A stretch of DNA of 64,000 bases from Wurfbainia villosa (Eukaryota > Streptophyta > Magnoliopsida > Zingiberales > Zingiberaceae): the NCBI GenBank assembly GCA_025175895.1, contig CM045993.1, positions 61,384,621 to 61,448,620 of the forward strand. The letters are read 5' to 3'. This document shows positions 43,434 to 54,879 of this stretch, piece by piece. Numbering within the stretch: position 1 is the stretch's first letter; each line of letters begins with the position of its first letter. Made by a program: the position numbers and the translations under genes. The notes below the pieces were generated by a model, which had not been told where the DNA came from, did no database searches, and was given only the letters and a program-made list of their open reading frames with translations.

Positions 43434-45656
43434 TGTTGGGTTTCCGGCACCGCGGCGTGTGTGTGTTCGATCATGTTTCGTAAACATGAGCACAGCGGAA
43501 GCAATTAAAAAAATAATAAATCTATATTTATTACAACACACACAACACAGGCATGCATGTTACAACAAGTGTAGACATAACCGTAAATTATGATTTGCAA
43601 TAAAAGGAAATTAAACTACGTTATACCTTTCGTATGACGTGTAGCGGGAACGGCATCAACCGGAACGATCCTCGTAAGAATCATCTCTATCCGTATCCAC
43701 GCCGAGCTCCTCGGGATGACTTCTCCAAGCCACGAGCTTCGTCTTCGTACGGGTTACTAGCCTCGTGTTGAAGACGACGTGATCGAGAGATGATCACGAT
43801 CCGAATCCAAATTCGGATCTAAAACAAGTCCTCAAGACTCGCTTCTCCGGAGAGGTATTCGTCAACCGATTGACGAATCCTTCGTCCTCCACCTCAGAGG
43901 ATTACCGGAGATCAAATCCCCGGTATGTTAGCCGCTGTCGGATCACTAACCGTCGTCCAAACGACGCTCCGACGAGAGGAGAAGAAGCTGTCCAGAAAAC
44001 TGGACAGCTTGGTGGAGGAGTAGGCGCCGGCCAAAACAAGGAGAGAAAAGGCTCACCTTGATGTCGAACCTATAGGAGATCACCGAAGGGTCGCCGGAGG
44101 TTCACCGGCTGGAGCTTGGACGCCGGCATGGGTCTTGGTCGGCGGCACAAAGCTGGGCGGCGGCAGCTTGTAGTTGGGCGCCGAAAATTCCTCCAAGGGG
44201 TGGGCGGCAACTTCAAGCTAGGGTTTTGGATGATTAGGGTTTAACAATCCCTTAAGCCCTCTTTTATAGAGAACTAATTCTCTTAATGGTTAATGGATCA
44301 TATCCATAAATCCCGTTAACCCGCTCCATTAGGATAAGTTAAAATAAACCAAACCATGATGGTTTATTTTAAGTTAAAACGAACCGAACCAAGCTTTGGT
44401 TCATTCGTTTAATATAAACCAAACCCTTTGTTTTATTCTCATCCATTGGATTAGAACCAAACCATTTTGGTCCATCCATTATGTCTTCATAAGACACTGC
44501 CCATCCACGCTTCCATTGCGACTGAAACAATTTCATGCTCGCTTTATGTTTGGTCCAACCAAACATAGTTTCTCTCGGTCTGAGAATCCCATTCTCAAGC
44601 TCGTTTTAAATCCTTTGGATTACACTCGTTGTGTGTGTGACCAAATAGGTTCTCGGTTTATGTTGGCCGTCTATAATTAACCATTAATTATAGAACGATC
44701 ATGAGTGGCACCTAGTAGTACATCATGATCCCCAATTAACCGAAAAGATCAACGGTTGATCCAGAACTATTTACGAAACCCTTGATGGCTCGAATGAATC
44801 GTGCCCCATTCCCTTCACTCATCTTATACCCACTTGGTTCAGGACATGGTCTATTGTGTCAGTCCCCACTAGGCTGACTACGTCACACCTAGCCCAAGTA
44901 TCATTTCCTCGTCCTACGGATTCTAGTTACTCCACATGTATCGAACAGTACCTTACTCTAAACATGTAATGCTTTGGCCAAAGACTTTAGTAACAATCCG
45001 ACGAGAGGCCATGGGTATACATCTCCTCGCAAGGAGTGGTGAATCCTTTATAGGCTATTCGAACACCTTCGATCACTTTGACTTATACCCAATCATCCCG
45101 GGTCCACATCTCCTCGGAGATGTTTGCTTAAGATGTCAAAGCATAAGTCTCCATGATCAAGATGACTTGAATACCGCAAGTCAAAGGAACATCGCACTTA
45201 AGCCACAGTAAGAACTTCATTGACATATCTATATACGCAGAGAACCATATGAAGTCTTACGGCTGGTCACTCCAATGAACTAGTTACCATAACTAGCATC
45301 CACGATTAACTCCGGACATCACAATGTCTCCAGCCAGTGAGAATCAGCTGCTTGGATACACCAAGGAGTATACCTTGTGCTAGTCTCGACAGAATTGATG
45401 GTGTCCAAATCCATCAATTCATCGACTAGGGATAATTCAGATACATCACAATTACACATGTAGAGATACTCACTAGTTGTGATCCAATCACAAATTCTCT
45501 CATGCTGTGAATCGTATCGAGGACATTCAGTAAATGAGTTTAAGATCCAATCAAATACATTAAACATGTATACTCAAATAGTGAATCTTCATTTATCATA
45601 TAAATGGTTCATACATAAGGCGATTGCCTTAGGATATCTCTCATATATTACTAACA
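43434..45656 (-). repeat. 3' LTR of G
   Basis: 2223 bp, TGTTGGGTTTC to ACTAACA in plus orientation. A TATA-like CTCTTTTATAGAG lies near 44260-44272 on the minus strand. Small plus-strand ORFs in both LTR copies (43870 and 51306) are not supported as genes. Confidence 0.9.
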
Positions 45657-45667
45657 GACTCCCACTT
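45657..45667 (-). other. Polypurine tract of G
   Basis: The minus strand reads AAGTGGGAGTC, the same class as in element A. Confidence 0.85.
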
Positions 45668-45670
45668 GGC

Positions 45671-48600
45671 CTAATGCCAATCGCTACGGTATCCAATACC
45701 ATAAGCTCGAACATGACCCTCAAACTTATTTTGAGGTAATGCCTTAGTCAAGGGATCCGCTAAGTTCCTTTCAGTGGGAATTTTCTCGATTTGTATTTCG
45801 TTCCTACTTATGATCTCTCTGATAAGATGATAGCGGCGAAGCACATGTTTGGATCGTTGATGAGACCTTGGCTCTTTCGCCTGTGCAATTGCTCCATTGT
45901 TGTCGCAGTAGACCGGTATTGCTTCAACAATGGCCGGAATCACACCAAGTTCATGAACGAACTTCTTGATCCAAACCGCTTCCTTTGCTGCTTCCGAAGC
46001 AGCAATATATTCTGCCTCAGTGGTAGAATCCGCTACAGTCTCTTGTTTGGAACTTTTCTAACTCACTACGCCCCCATTCAAGGTGAACACGTATCCAGAC
46101 TGAGACCTGGAATCATCCTTGTCTATCTGGAAGCTGGCATCCGTATACCCGCGTATCACCATGTCCCCTTCTCCATATATTAGGAACACATCCTTAGTTC
46201 TTCTCAAGTACTTAAGGATCGTCTTAACAGCCGCCCAATGATCCATTCCTGGATCGGATTGGTATCTGCTCGTGACACTCAGAGCGTACGATACATCTGG
46301 CCTCGTACATAACATAGCATACATGATAGATCCTATTGCGGATGCATAGGGAATCTTACTCATGCAAATCCTCTCGTCTTCTGTGCGCGGACACATAGAC
46401 TTCGAAAGGTGTACCCCATGCCTGATGGGTAGATAACCTTTCTTGGATTAGACATGCTAAACCTCTTTGCTTTTCGGTCTATATATGTAGGCTGCGAAAG
46501 ACCAAGCAGTTTGATCTATCTCTATAGATCTTAATCCCAAGGATGTAGGTTGCTTCTCCCGGTCTTTCATGGAGAATGTCTTGGATAACCAAACCTTAAG
46601 CGGTGTAAGATTGACATCGTTTCCTATAAGTAATATGTCGCCGACATACAATACTAGGAACATTTGCACTCCCACTAACCTTCTTGTACACACAAGGTTA
46701 AATGCGGATTTTTGTGAGAAATCAAACTTTTTGATTGTCTCATCAGCGGATATCCAGCCTCGGATGCTTGCTTCAATCCATAAATGGATCATCGCAATTT
46801 GCATACCTTGGTTTTGTCAACCGATGTGAAACCCTCAGGCTGTATCATATACACGCCCTCGAGCAGGTTTCCATTAAGGAAAGCTGTTTTCACATCCATC
46901 TGTCATATCTCATAATCATAATGAGCCGCTATGGCCAGGAGCATCCGAATGGATTTAAGCATAGCTACAAGCGAATAGGTTTCGTCATAATCAACACCTT
47001 GTTTTTGACGATATCCTTTCGCCACCAATCTAGCCTTATAGGTAATCACATTACCATCCATGTCGATTTTCTTCTTGAAAACCCACTTGCACCCTATAGG
47101 CTTTATGCCTTCAGATGGGTCAACCAAGTTCCAAACTTGGTTTTCGTACATGGAATCCATTTCCGACTTCATGGCACCAAGCCACTTATCCCTTTCTGAA
47201 CTTGTCAGCACTTCTTCATAACTGGTAGGCTCCTCATCATCAATGAGTAACACGTCGTTCGATTCACTTACGAAATCCATATCTCTCGTGAATATGCGTG
47301 GTTCTACCAGATCTACGAAGATGTGGTGTTACAATAGGTCCAAATTGATTGCTCATCACTATGATTTGTTGTGCTTCACCGTGTATCTCATCAATGTCTA
47401 TTTGAGTCTCGAGCCTCCTCAAGCTCGACGACACTCCCACTATTTTCTTGCAAGAGAAACTCTTTCTCTAGAAACACAAAGATGCCTTGAAAACAAACAC
47501 CTTTTGTTCCACAGATGATAGAATTGGTAACCCCTTGTTTCCTTAGGGTATCCAATAAATAGACATTTATCGACTTAGCATCCAATTTGTCCGACATACC
47601 GCTTCACATAAGACAACCCCATATCTTCAAGTAAGATACATGAGGTTTCTTACTAGCCCATATCTCATATGGAGTAGTAGAGACTACCTTGTAGGCATTC
47701 TGCTTAACAAGTAAACAAATTGGTCTCAAGTGCATAACCCCAAAAGGACTTGGGAAGAGTCGCATGATTCATCATTGACCGACCATGTCCAACAAGGTCC
47801 TATACGCCTCGATACACCATTATGTCGTGGTGTATAGGGCGGAGTCCATTGAGACAATATGCCATTGTCTCTTAGATAATCAAGAAACTCTTGACTTAAG
47901 TATTCACCACCTCGATCCGATCAAGTATTTTAATACTCTTGTCATGTTGTTTCTCTACTTCATTTCAATTCTTTGAACCTTCAAAGGCTTCAGACTTGTG
48001 TTTCATCAAGAACACATACCCAAACCGTGAGTGATCATCGGTGAAGGTAATGAAGTAGCTATAGCCTCCTAATGCTTGAGTTGACATAGGTCCACATACA
48101 TCGCATGTACTAGACCTAGTAACTCTCCCACTGCTCACCTTTCCGGTAAAAGGTAACTTAGTCATCTTGCCTTTTAAGCATGATTCGCATGTATCGTATG
48201 AATCCAATTCAAACGATTCCAGAATTCCACATCGGTGTAATTCGGACATGCGTTTCTTGCTTATATGGCCAAGACGACAATGCCACATATAGGAGTCTAT
48301 GTGATTATCCTTCGAGCACGCTGTTGCTCGCTTCGATATTGAAAATGTCACCGATACGCCCAACGATAAATGCCATTACTCAAAGTTCCAGCCCATAAAG
48401 TACGCCATTCAAAGTTATATAACAACAATTGTTACTAAACGTTAAATGGAAACCATTTCTATTTAAGCAGAAATAGAAACAATGTTCTTTATTAGAGAAG
48501 GAACATAATAGCAATTGTCCGCCAAGACTAGTCCACTAGGAGCTTCAAAGAAATAAGTTCCGATGGCATCGCAAAGAACCTTTGCTCCATTGCCAACTCG

Positions 48601-48710
48601 CAAATTTGACTCTCCGACAAGTCTTCTTCTATTCCTTAGCCCTGTATGTCATTACATATATGTGAGCTACACCCAAGATCCAATACCCAAGTGTCTAAGG
48701 AAATAGAATG
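45671..48710 (-). pseudogene. Degenerate copia Pol of G (PR-IN-RT-RH)
   Basis: Pieces in order on the minus strand. Protease relic near 48700 (WVLDLGCSSHIC, with DLG in place of DTG/DSG). Integrase zinc region 48363-47965 (MWHCRLGH, CESCLKGKM). A core and linker largely out of frame at 47960-47290. RT start 47280-46903 (WVFKKKIDMDGNVITYKARLVAKGY). RT centre 46804-46457, with YVGD where YVDD is required. RNase H 46396-45671 (GYTDASFQ, VYCDNNGAIA, LADPLTKALP). There are stops, such as TAG at 46060-46058, and several frameshifts around 46560-46400. It cannot encode a working polymerase. Confidence 0.85.
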
Positions 48711-48719
48711 ACAATCAAT

Positions 48720-49380
48720 AACGAAGATACCAAGAGGATGGGGCATCGGATGCCTTCTTCTTCTTCATGGACTCAAGATAAAGTCTTGCAGCTTTCTTCG
48801 CCAAAGGGCCTTCCTTGCCACATGATGGCAAGTGCCCTTTGCACCGGTTCCGCTCTTCTTTGCCTTTTTCTTTCCTTTCTTACATTCTTTTGCCTTCCTC
48901 TTAGAACCTTTCTTTGAGAATCAACTATGAAACCGCCTTCTCCTCATGCTTACTGAAGGCTCCACAGTCTTGACATATTAAGGAGCTCGGGAATGGTGGA
49001 TTCCAATTTGTTCATCCGATAGTTCATCACAAAATTGCGAAAGCTCTTGGGCAAACAATGCAGAATTAAGTCAATACTTAACTCATGATCCATCACAAAA
49101 CCGAGGGTAGCTAGCCGCTCGATGTACCCGTTCATCTTTAGCACAAAGCACTCTGAGGCGAACCTTCTTGCATCTTCGTGGTGAAGAGGAGCCTAGAGAC
49201 CTCGAACCTTCGGATCTCGCTTGCTCATCGAACAACTCATGAAGATGGAAGACCATAGTATTAGCATCCATATGCTCATGCGCTTTTCGGCTCGGTACCA
49301 TCGCTAGCATGATGCAACTTCGCCCATTTCGAATCGCCACATGTTTACGATAGACCAACATTTGATGCAGGTTGCATCGT
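48720..49380 (-). pseudogene. Gag remnants of G
   Basis: Copia gag pieces: ERLATLGFVMDHELSIDLIL, then SFRNFVMNYRMNKLESTIPELL at 49144-48960, and an upstream piece at 49361-49083 in another frame. A Lys-rich end resembling the region after the zinc knuckle lies near 48760-48830, but a full CCHC motif is not seen. Frameshifted throughout. Confidence 0.72.
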
Positions 49381-50735
49381 CCTTAGGGGTCGAGAAGAGG
49401 CTCTTCAAGGACATATGCAAGCTTTTCCGCCTTGAGAACAATTCTCGAGTTTCTAAGCCGATCCGAAGTTAGGCCCGATCGGTTTGTTGAATCAAAATAG
49501 TGCGCAAATTCAAAGCGTCATGATCAATTTATTGACCTAGAAATACAAAACGAGCATATATGAGAAAATGATTTTAAAATGCATCAATATACATTTATAA
49601 ATCCCATTCATTTTTCGAAATTCAAAAAAAAACCTTAAAATCACTACTGGAGATCGTAGGTCCATCTCCGAATGGGCTAATATCCATCATAGATAAGAAC
49701 AACCTTGGTGTGAGTCCAACAAGCCATTCTTAGCTATGATGGTGGGTATCAAGTATACCGATTACATATCATGTATATGTAACTATCACAATGTGCTATC
49801 AACTAATTGAATGTTTACACATACAGTGGGTTGTTAACACATTAACAAGTATGCATCATATGCATAGCACCCAACTTCACCTCTCTTCACATCGACCTTG
49901 GAGTGAGTCCAACAAATCGATGCTCCAAGTTAAAGCCGACACATTAATCGCGAAATAGTTTTAATATGGTTAGAGCGCATTCAACCAATTAGCCAGGCTT
50001 GGAGTGAGTCCAACAACCCAAACTAACGATTGACCTCACTCTTACCATATTAGAGTTAAACTATTCCAATTATTTGAACATGTTGAGTTAGAGGGCTTGG
50101 AGAGAGTCAACAACCCAAACAGAAAGCAGAACTACTGGTTCTAACCATATTAATGGAAGGTGTAGGCTTTAATATTGAGTTAGGGTTTTATGTCTCATCC
50201 TCTTTGCATGCAAATAACTATTATCTACATGGCATGGCATACATGGCATACATCTACATGTCACGACACATGGCATAATGTTATGCATCTAATGCAATTA
50301 CATGGCATACAATTATGTCATGTATATATTTCCTTATATGTCATAACTATTTATGGAAATAAAATATGTTTAAGATTTGATTCTCCAAATCAAATCATAA
50401 TTAAATTAGGAAACAAATTTCCAAATCTAATCACATATTTTATTCATGGAATTATTTGATTAAGGAAAATCTATTTAGGAAACCAATTTCCTAAATCATT
50501 AAAACTACTTATGGAAATAAAATATTTTAAGATTTGATTTCCCAAATCAAATCATGATTAAATTAGAAACAAATTTCAGAATCTAATCAAATATTTTATT
50601 TATGGAAAATATCAATTTCCATAAATACTTCCAACTTTCAAAAGTGGAAGATAAATTTCCAAAATTAGAAAATTTCCAGAAATACATTATGACTATCGCA
50701 AAACCATTTTACGATTATGTCGAAACACAACCTGG
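49381..50735 (-). other. Leader region of G
   Basis: About 1.35 kb between the primer-binding site and the gag remnants. AT-rich. No coding sequence recognised. A CTTGGAGTGAGTCCAACAA-like phrase recurs near 49702, 49900, 50000 and 50100. An AAATAAAATAT/CAAATC block recurs near 50355 and 50515. Confidence 0.6.
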
Positions 50736-50747
50736 GCTCTGATACCA
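50736..50747 (-). other. Primer-binding site of G
   Basis: The minus strand reads TGGTATCAGAGC, next to the 5' LTR. Confidence 0.92.
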
Positions 50748-50748
50748 C

Positions 50749-53093
50749 TGTTGGGTTTCTGGCACCGCGGCGTGTGTGTGTTCGATCATATTTCGTAAAC
50801 ATGAGCACAGCGGAAGCAATTAAAAAAAATAATAAATCTATATTTATTACAACACACACAACACACGCATGCATGTTACAACAAGTGTAGACATAACCGT
50901 AAATTATGATTTGCAATAAAAGGAAATTAAACTACGTTATACCTTTCGTATGACGTGTAGCGGGAACGGCATCAACCGGAACGATCCTCGTAAGAATCGT
51001 CTCTATCCGTATCCACGCCGAGCTCCTCGGGATGAATAAAAGGAAATTAAACTACGTTATACCTTTCGTATGACGTGTAGCGGGAACGACATCAACCGGA
51101 ACGATCCTCGTAAGAATCGTCTCTATCCGTATCCACGCCGAGCTCCTCGGGATGACTTCGCCAAGCCATGAGCTTCGTCTTCGTACGGGTTACTAGCCTC
51201 GTGTTGAAGACGACGTGATCGAGAGATGATCACGATCCGAATCCAAATTCGGATCTAAAACAAGTCCTCAAGACTCGCTTCTCCGGAGAGGTATTCGTCA
51301 ACCGATTGACGAATACTTCGTCCTCCACCTCAGAGGATTACCGGAGATCAAATCCCCGGTATGTTAGCCGCTGTCGGATCACTAACCGTCGTCCAAACGA
51401 CGCTCCGACGAGAGGAGAAGAAGCTGTCCAGAAAACTGGACAGCTTGGTGGAGGAGTAGGCGCCGGCCAAAACAAGGAGAGAAAAGGCTCACCTTGATGC
51501 CGAACCTATAGGAGATCACCGGAGGGTCGCCGGAGGTTCACCGGCTGGAGCTTGGACACCGGCAAGGGTCTTGGTCGGCGGCACAAAGCTGGGCGGCAGC
51601 AGCTTGTAGTTGGGCGCCGAAAATTCCTCCAAGGGGTGGGCGGCAACTTCAAGCTAGGGTTTTGGATGATTAGGGTTTAACAATCCCTTAAGCCCTCTTT
51701 TATAGAGAACTAATTCTCTTAATGGTTAATGGATCATATCCATAAAGCCCGTAAACCCGCTCCATTAGGATAAGTTAAAATAAACCAAACCATGATGGTT
51801 TATTTTAAGTTAAAACGAACCGAACCAAGCTTTGGTTCATTCGTTTAATATAAACCAAACCCTTTGGTTTATTCTCATCCATTGGATTAGAACCAAACCA
51901 TTTTGGTCCATCGATTATGTCTTCATAAGACACTGCCCATCCACGCTTCCATTGCGACTGAAACAATTTCATGCTCGCTTTATGTTTGGTCCAACCAAAC
52001 ATAGTTTCTCTCGGTCTGAGAATCCCATTCTCAAGCTCGTTTTAAATCCTTTGGATTACACTCGTTGTGCATGTGACCAAATAGGTTCTCGGTTTATGTT
52101 GGCCGTCTATAATTAACCATTAATTATAGAACGATCATGAGTGGCACCTAGTAGTACATCATGATCCCTAATTAACCGAAAAGATCAACGGTTGATCCAG
52201 AACTATTTCTGAAACCCTTCAGTAGCTCGAATGAATCGTGCCCCATTCCCTTCACTCATCTTATACCCACTTAGTTCAGGACATGGTCTATTGTGTCAAT
52301 CCCCACTAGGCTGACTACGTCACACCTAGCCCAAGTATCATTTCCTCGTCCTACGGATTCTAGTTACTCCACATGTATCGAAGAGTACTTTACTCTAAAC
52401 ATGTAATGCTTTGGCCAAAGACTTTAGTAACAATCCGACGAGAGGCCATGGGTATACATCTCCTCGCAAGGAGTGGTGAATCCTTTATAGGCTATTCAAA
52501 CACCTTCGATCACTTCGACTTATACCCAATCATCCCGGGTCCACATCTCCTCGGAGATGTTTGCTTAAGATGTCAAAGCATAAGTCTCCATGATCAAGAT
52601 GACTTGAATACCGCAAGTCAAAGGAACATCGCACTTAAGCCACAGTAAGAACTTCATTGACATATCTATATACGCAGAGAACCATATGAAGTCTTACGGC
52701 TGGTCACTCCAATGAACTAGTTACCATAACTAGCATCCACGATTAACTCCGGACATCACAATGTCTCCAGCCAGTGAGAATCAGCTGCTTGGATACACCA
52801 AGGAGTATACCTCGTGCTAGTCTCGACAGAATTGATGGTGTCCAAATCCATCAATTCATCGACTAGGGATAATTCAGATACATCACAATTACACATGTAG
52901 AGATACTCACTAGTTGTGATCCAATCACAAATTCTCTCATGCTGTGAATCGTATCATGGACATTCAGTAAATGAGTTTAAGATCCAATCAAATACATTAA
53001 ACATGTATACTCAAATATTGAATCTTCATTTATCATATAAATGGTTCATACATAAGGCGATTGCCTTAGGACATCTCTCATATATTACTAACA
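50749..53093 (-). repeat. 5' LTR of G
   Basis: 2345 bp, about 120 bp longer than the 3' LTR because of a tandem duplication at 50915-51154. Otherwise nearly the same. Confidence 0.9.
50915..51154 (-). repeat. 120-bp tandem duplication in the G 5' LTR
   Basis: 50915-51034 is repeated at 51035-51154 with almost no change. The 3' LTR has a single copy around 43600-43720. Confidence 0.88.
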
Positions 53094-53098
53094 TTAGG
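53094..53098. repeat. Target-site duplication TTAGG, right copy (element G)
   Basis: Matches 43429-43433. Confidence 0.88.
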
Positions 53099-53514
53099 TT
53101 CAAGTAATTTTATGTTAGATTTGGATTTAACCCTAGGCTTGTCAAGTTTACCTTTTCAAGATCATGGCTTCCAGGTCGTGGCGAGACACAGGGGCCTTCT
53201 TTTATCGGATCATCGACCACTTCCTTAGACAAAGCCATTTTCAAGAAAATGATGACTTGACTTACCTAAAATTATTTCCTCGTCTAACTAGTTATTTTTG
53301 AAAAGAGGCTCCCCGAGGCTCAATCTTTTCGAAGAATTTTAGGTGGTTATGTTTTTGAAAAGAGGCTCCCCGAGGCTCAATCTTTTCGAAAAATTTTACT
53401 TGGTTATGTTTTTGTTCTAAGTGAGTTCACAAGTTTTAAAGTACAAACTTTCTAAGTTAAAGCATGCAATTTCTAAGTTAAAGCATAAACATTCTAAGTT
53501 AAAACATGTAATTT
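53099..53514 (-). other. B4 gag-pol spacer, 5' portion
   Basis: Noncoding. Matches the B2/B3 spacer in reverse complement. It has a local 57-bp tandem duplication at 53292-53405 and a short array of TTCTAAGTTAAAGCA-like units at ~53447-53530. Confidence 0.72.
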
Positions 53515-54260
53515 CTAAGTTAAAGCACAAACATGTTTTGTACTGGCTCCCCCTAGACCGTTGAATCGGTTTGGTCTATCCACATAGTTGATTTGGTCCT
53601 TGGGAACCCAGTACGGGTTGGATCCTAGAGTTGGAATCAAAAAGTTCTTAGGGACCCATGCTTGGACATGTTTCTTATGTCGACTTACAATCGACATATA
53701 CGACCTATTAGTCGTGTTTGAGTTAAACCCGAGTCCAGCCTTGTTGTACACGGCCCTTTGAGATCCAAGTAGGAGGTCAAGTCCTTTGGATCCCGAAGTG
53801 AACCTTTCCAACGTGTTCCTAAGATCTTCGACTTGACTTTTCAAGAGAGAGTTCTCAACTTCGAGCTTTTCAACTCGAGTTGAGTCCTTCTCTTGAACTC
53901 GACTAGTCGAAGAGGTTAGGGAGACCTCGTGTTTGAGGAGTTTAACCTCCTCAACAAGGGTCTCGACCTTGGACTCGGACTTAGCTAACTTCCTAGACAA
54001 AAACCTAACCGTATTATGTAAAGTATTAAATAAAGTTCGACTCACCTTAAGGGTATCTTTTGAACCGGATGTGTATCCGTGGCTTGACTTGAAGGTAGCT
54101 TCGTAGTCCGAGTCATCCTCAGGTTCTGACTCAAGTTCGGTCTCCGTGTCTGACTCAATTGATTTCGCCATGAAGACGTGGTCTTCGTCTTCTTCGGATG
54201 ACGCTTCTTCCCATGTCGCGTTGAGGGCCTTCTTGTGCTTAGGTGCTTGGTGGTTGAGCT
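53515..54260 (-). pseudogene. C-terminal Gag of B4, cut by element H
   Basis: Open from the H junction to the stop at 53515. It starts at the end of the zinc-knuckle region (APKHKKALNATWEE), then has an acidic stretch, SSHGYTSGSKDTLKVSRTL, a coiled-coil-like part and the tail PYWVPKDQINYVDRPNRF. The longer open frame into 54438 is H LTR sequence and is not part of this protein. The donor-like AAG|GTGAGT is at 54048-54040. The N-terminal gag and 5' LTR lie beyond H, outside the window. Confidence 0.87.
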
Positions 54261-54371
54261 TGTAACGCCCGTGAAATTCTAGCAATTTTACGAGAATTTT
54301 TGGCTTTATGATGATGGGCTTTATGTAGGCCTTTTTGGAGAAATAAAAGAAAATAAGCCAAAAAGAGATGC

Positions 54372-54444
54372 AAAGCCTAGGAATTGAACCCCCCACCTCT
54401 AGAGATAGCCAAGCCTTATAGATGCACCCACTAACCATAAGCCC
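54372..54444 (-). other. tRNA-like A-box/B-box pair, antisense in the H LTR
   Basis: The minus strand has TGGTTAGTGGGTG (54437-54425), resembling a Pol III A box, and GGTTCAATTCC (54390-54380), fitting a B box. They are 34 bp apart, within the tRNA range. The other LTR has the same at ~61529-61590. Flanking arms do not form a clear cloverleaf by eye, so a functional tRNA gene is unlikely; a relic or chance match remains possible. Confidence 0.35.
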
Positions 54445-54548
54445 AATAGAATCATATCATTAGAGGAAAAGGGGAACCTATAGATAAATGGGAGGAGGGT
54501 AAATGAAGAGGCTTGACAAAGAGAAGAGAAACTTCTCTTCCTCCCCTT

Positions 54549-54555
54549 TATAAAG
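54549..54555 (+). promoter_or_regulatory. TATA-like box of the H LTR
   Basis: TTTATAAAG in a pyrimidine-rich context. The 3' LTR copy is at 61698-61704. Confidence 0.5.
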
Positions 54556-54879
54556 AAGAGAGAAGTTCCACTTGGCCACTTCTTCCTTCCTTCTTCCTCT
54601 TCTCTTCATTCTCACCGAAACCCAAGCTCTCTTCTTCTTCCTTTGGCCGAGAGCCCCTTGCAAGCTAGGAGAGAGCTAGGTGACCTCCATTAGGTCATCT
54701 CCCCAAGCAAAGCGAAGGATGTAAGATTTCCCTCACCTGCAGTGTATTCGTTTCGTAGGTTAAATTTTGTAAAGATGAAGTGTAGCCCTTGTAGGTTTCA
54801 GCCAATTAAGTTTTGGGCTAAGATTCATGAAAATGATGCTAGGGAACTCCTATAGGTTGTATGCACACTATAGGAATTT

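Larger units (their letters stand above)
43434..53093 (-). mobile_element. Tork-like copia retrotransposon G, complete ends, 9.7 kb
   Basis: Minus strand: 5' LTR 53093-50749, primer-binding site 50747-50736, leader, gag remnants ~49380-48720, pol ~48710-45671, polypurine tract 45667-45657, 3' LTR 45656-43434, TTAGG duplicated outside. The LTRs are very similar to each other, while gag and pol are full of stops and frameshifts. This contrast suggests movement after the coding region had already failed. Confidence 0.9.
40087..54260 (-). mobile_element. SIRE-like copia element B4, both ends missing, interrupted by G
   Basis: Minus strand, read right to left: gag 54260-53515, spacer 53514-53099 and 43433-43271, pol 43270-40175, short 3' noncoding 40174-~40087. 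The gag start and 5' LTR are cut off by H at 54261, the 3' LTR is lost at the B3 junction, and element G lies in the spacer. Confidence 0.87.

Noticed and set aside
43870..44061. 63-codon frame repeated at 51306-51497
   Set aside because: Repeated only because it is in both LTRs of G; short, with no features of a real protein.
54261..54438. N-terminal extension of the minus-strand frame at 54438-53515
   Set aside because: Sequence beyond 54260 belongs to the H LTR; the frame merely reads through the insertion junction.
54372..54444. True tRNA gene
   Set aside because: A- and B-box-like motifs are present, but no convincing acceptor, anticodon or T-stem pairing was found by eye; kept only as a hypothesis.
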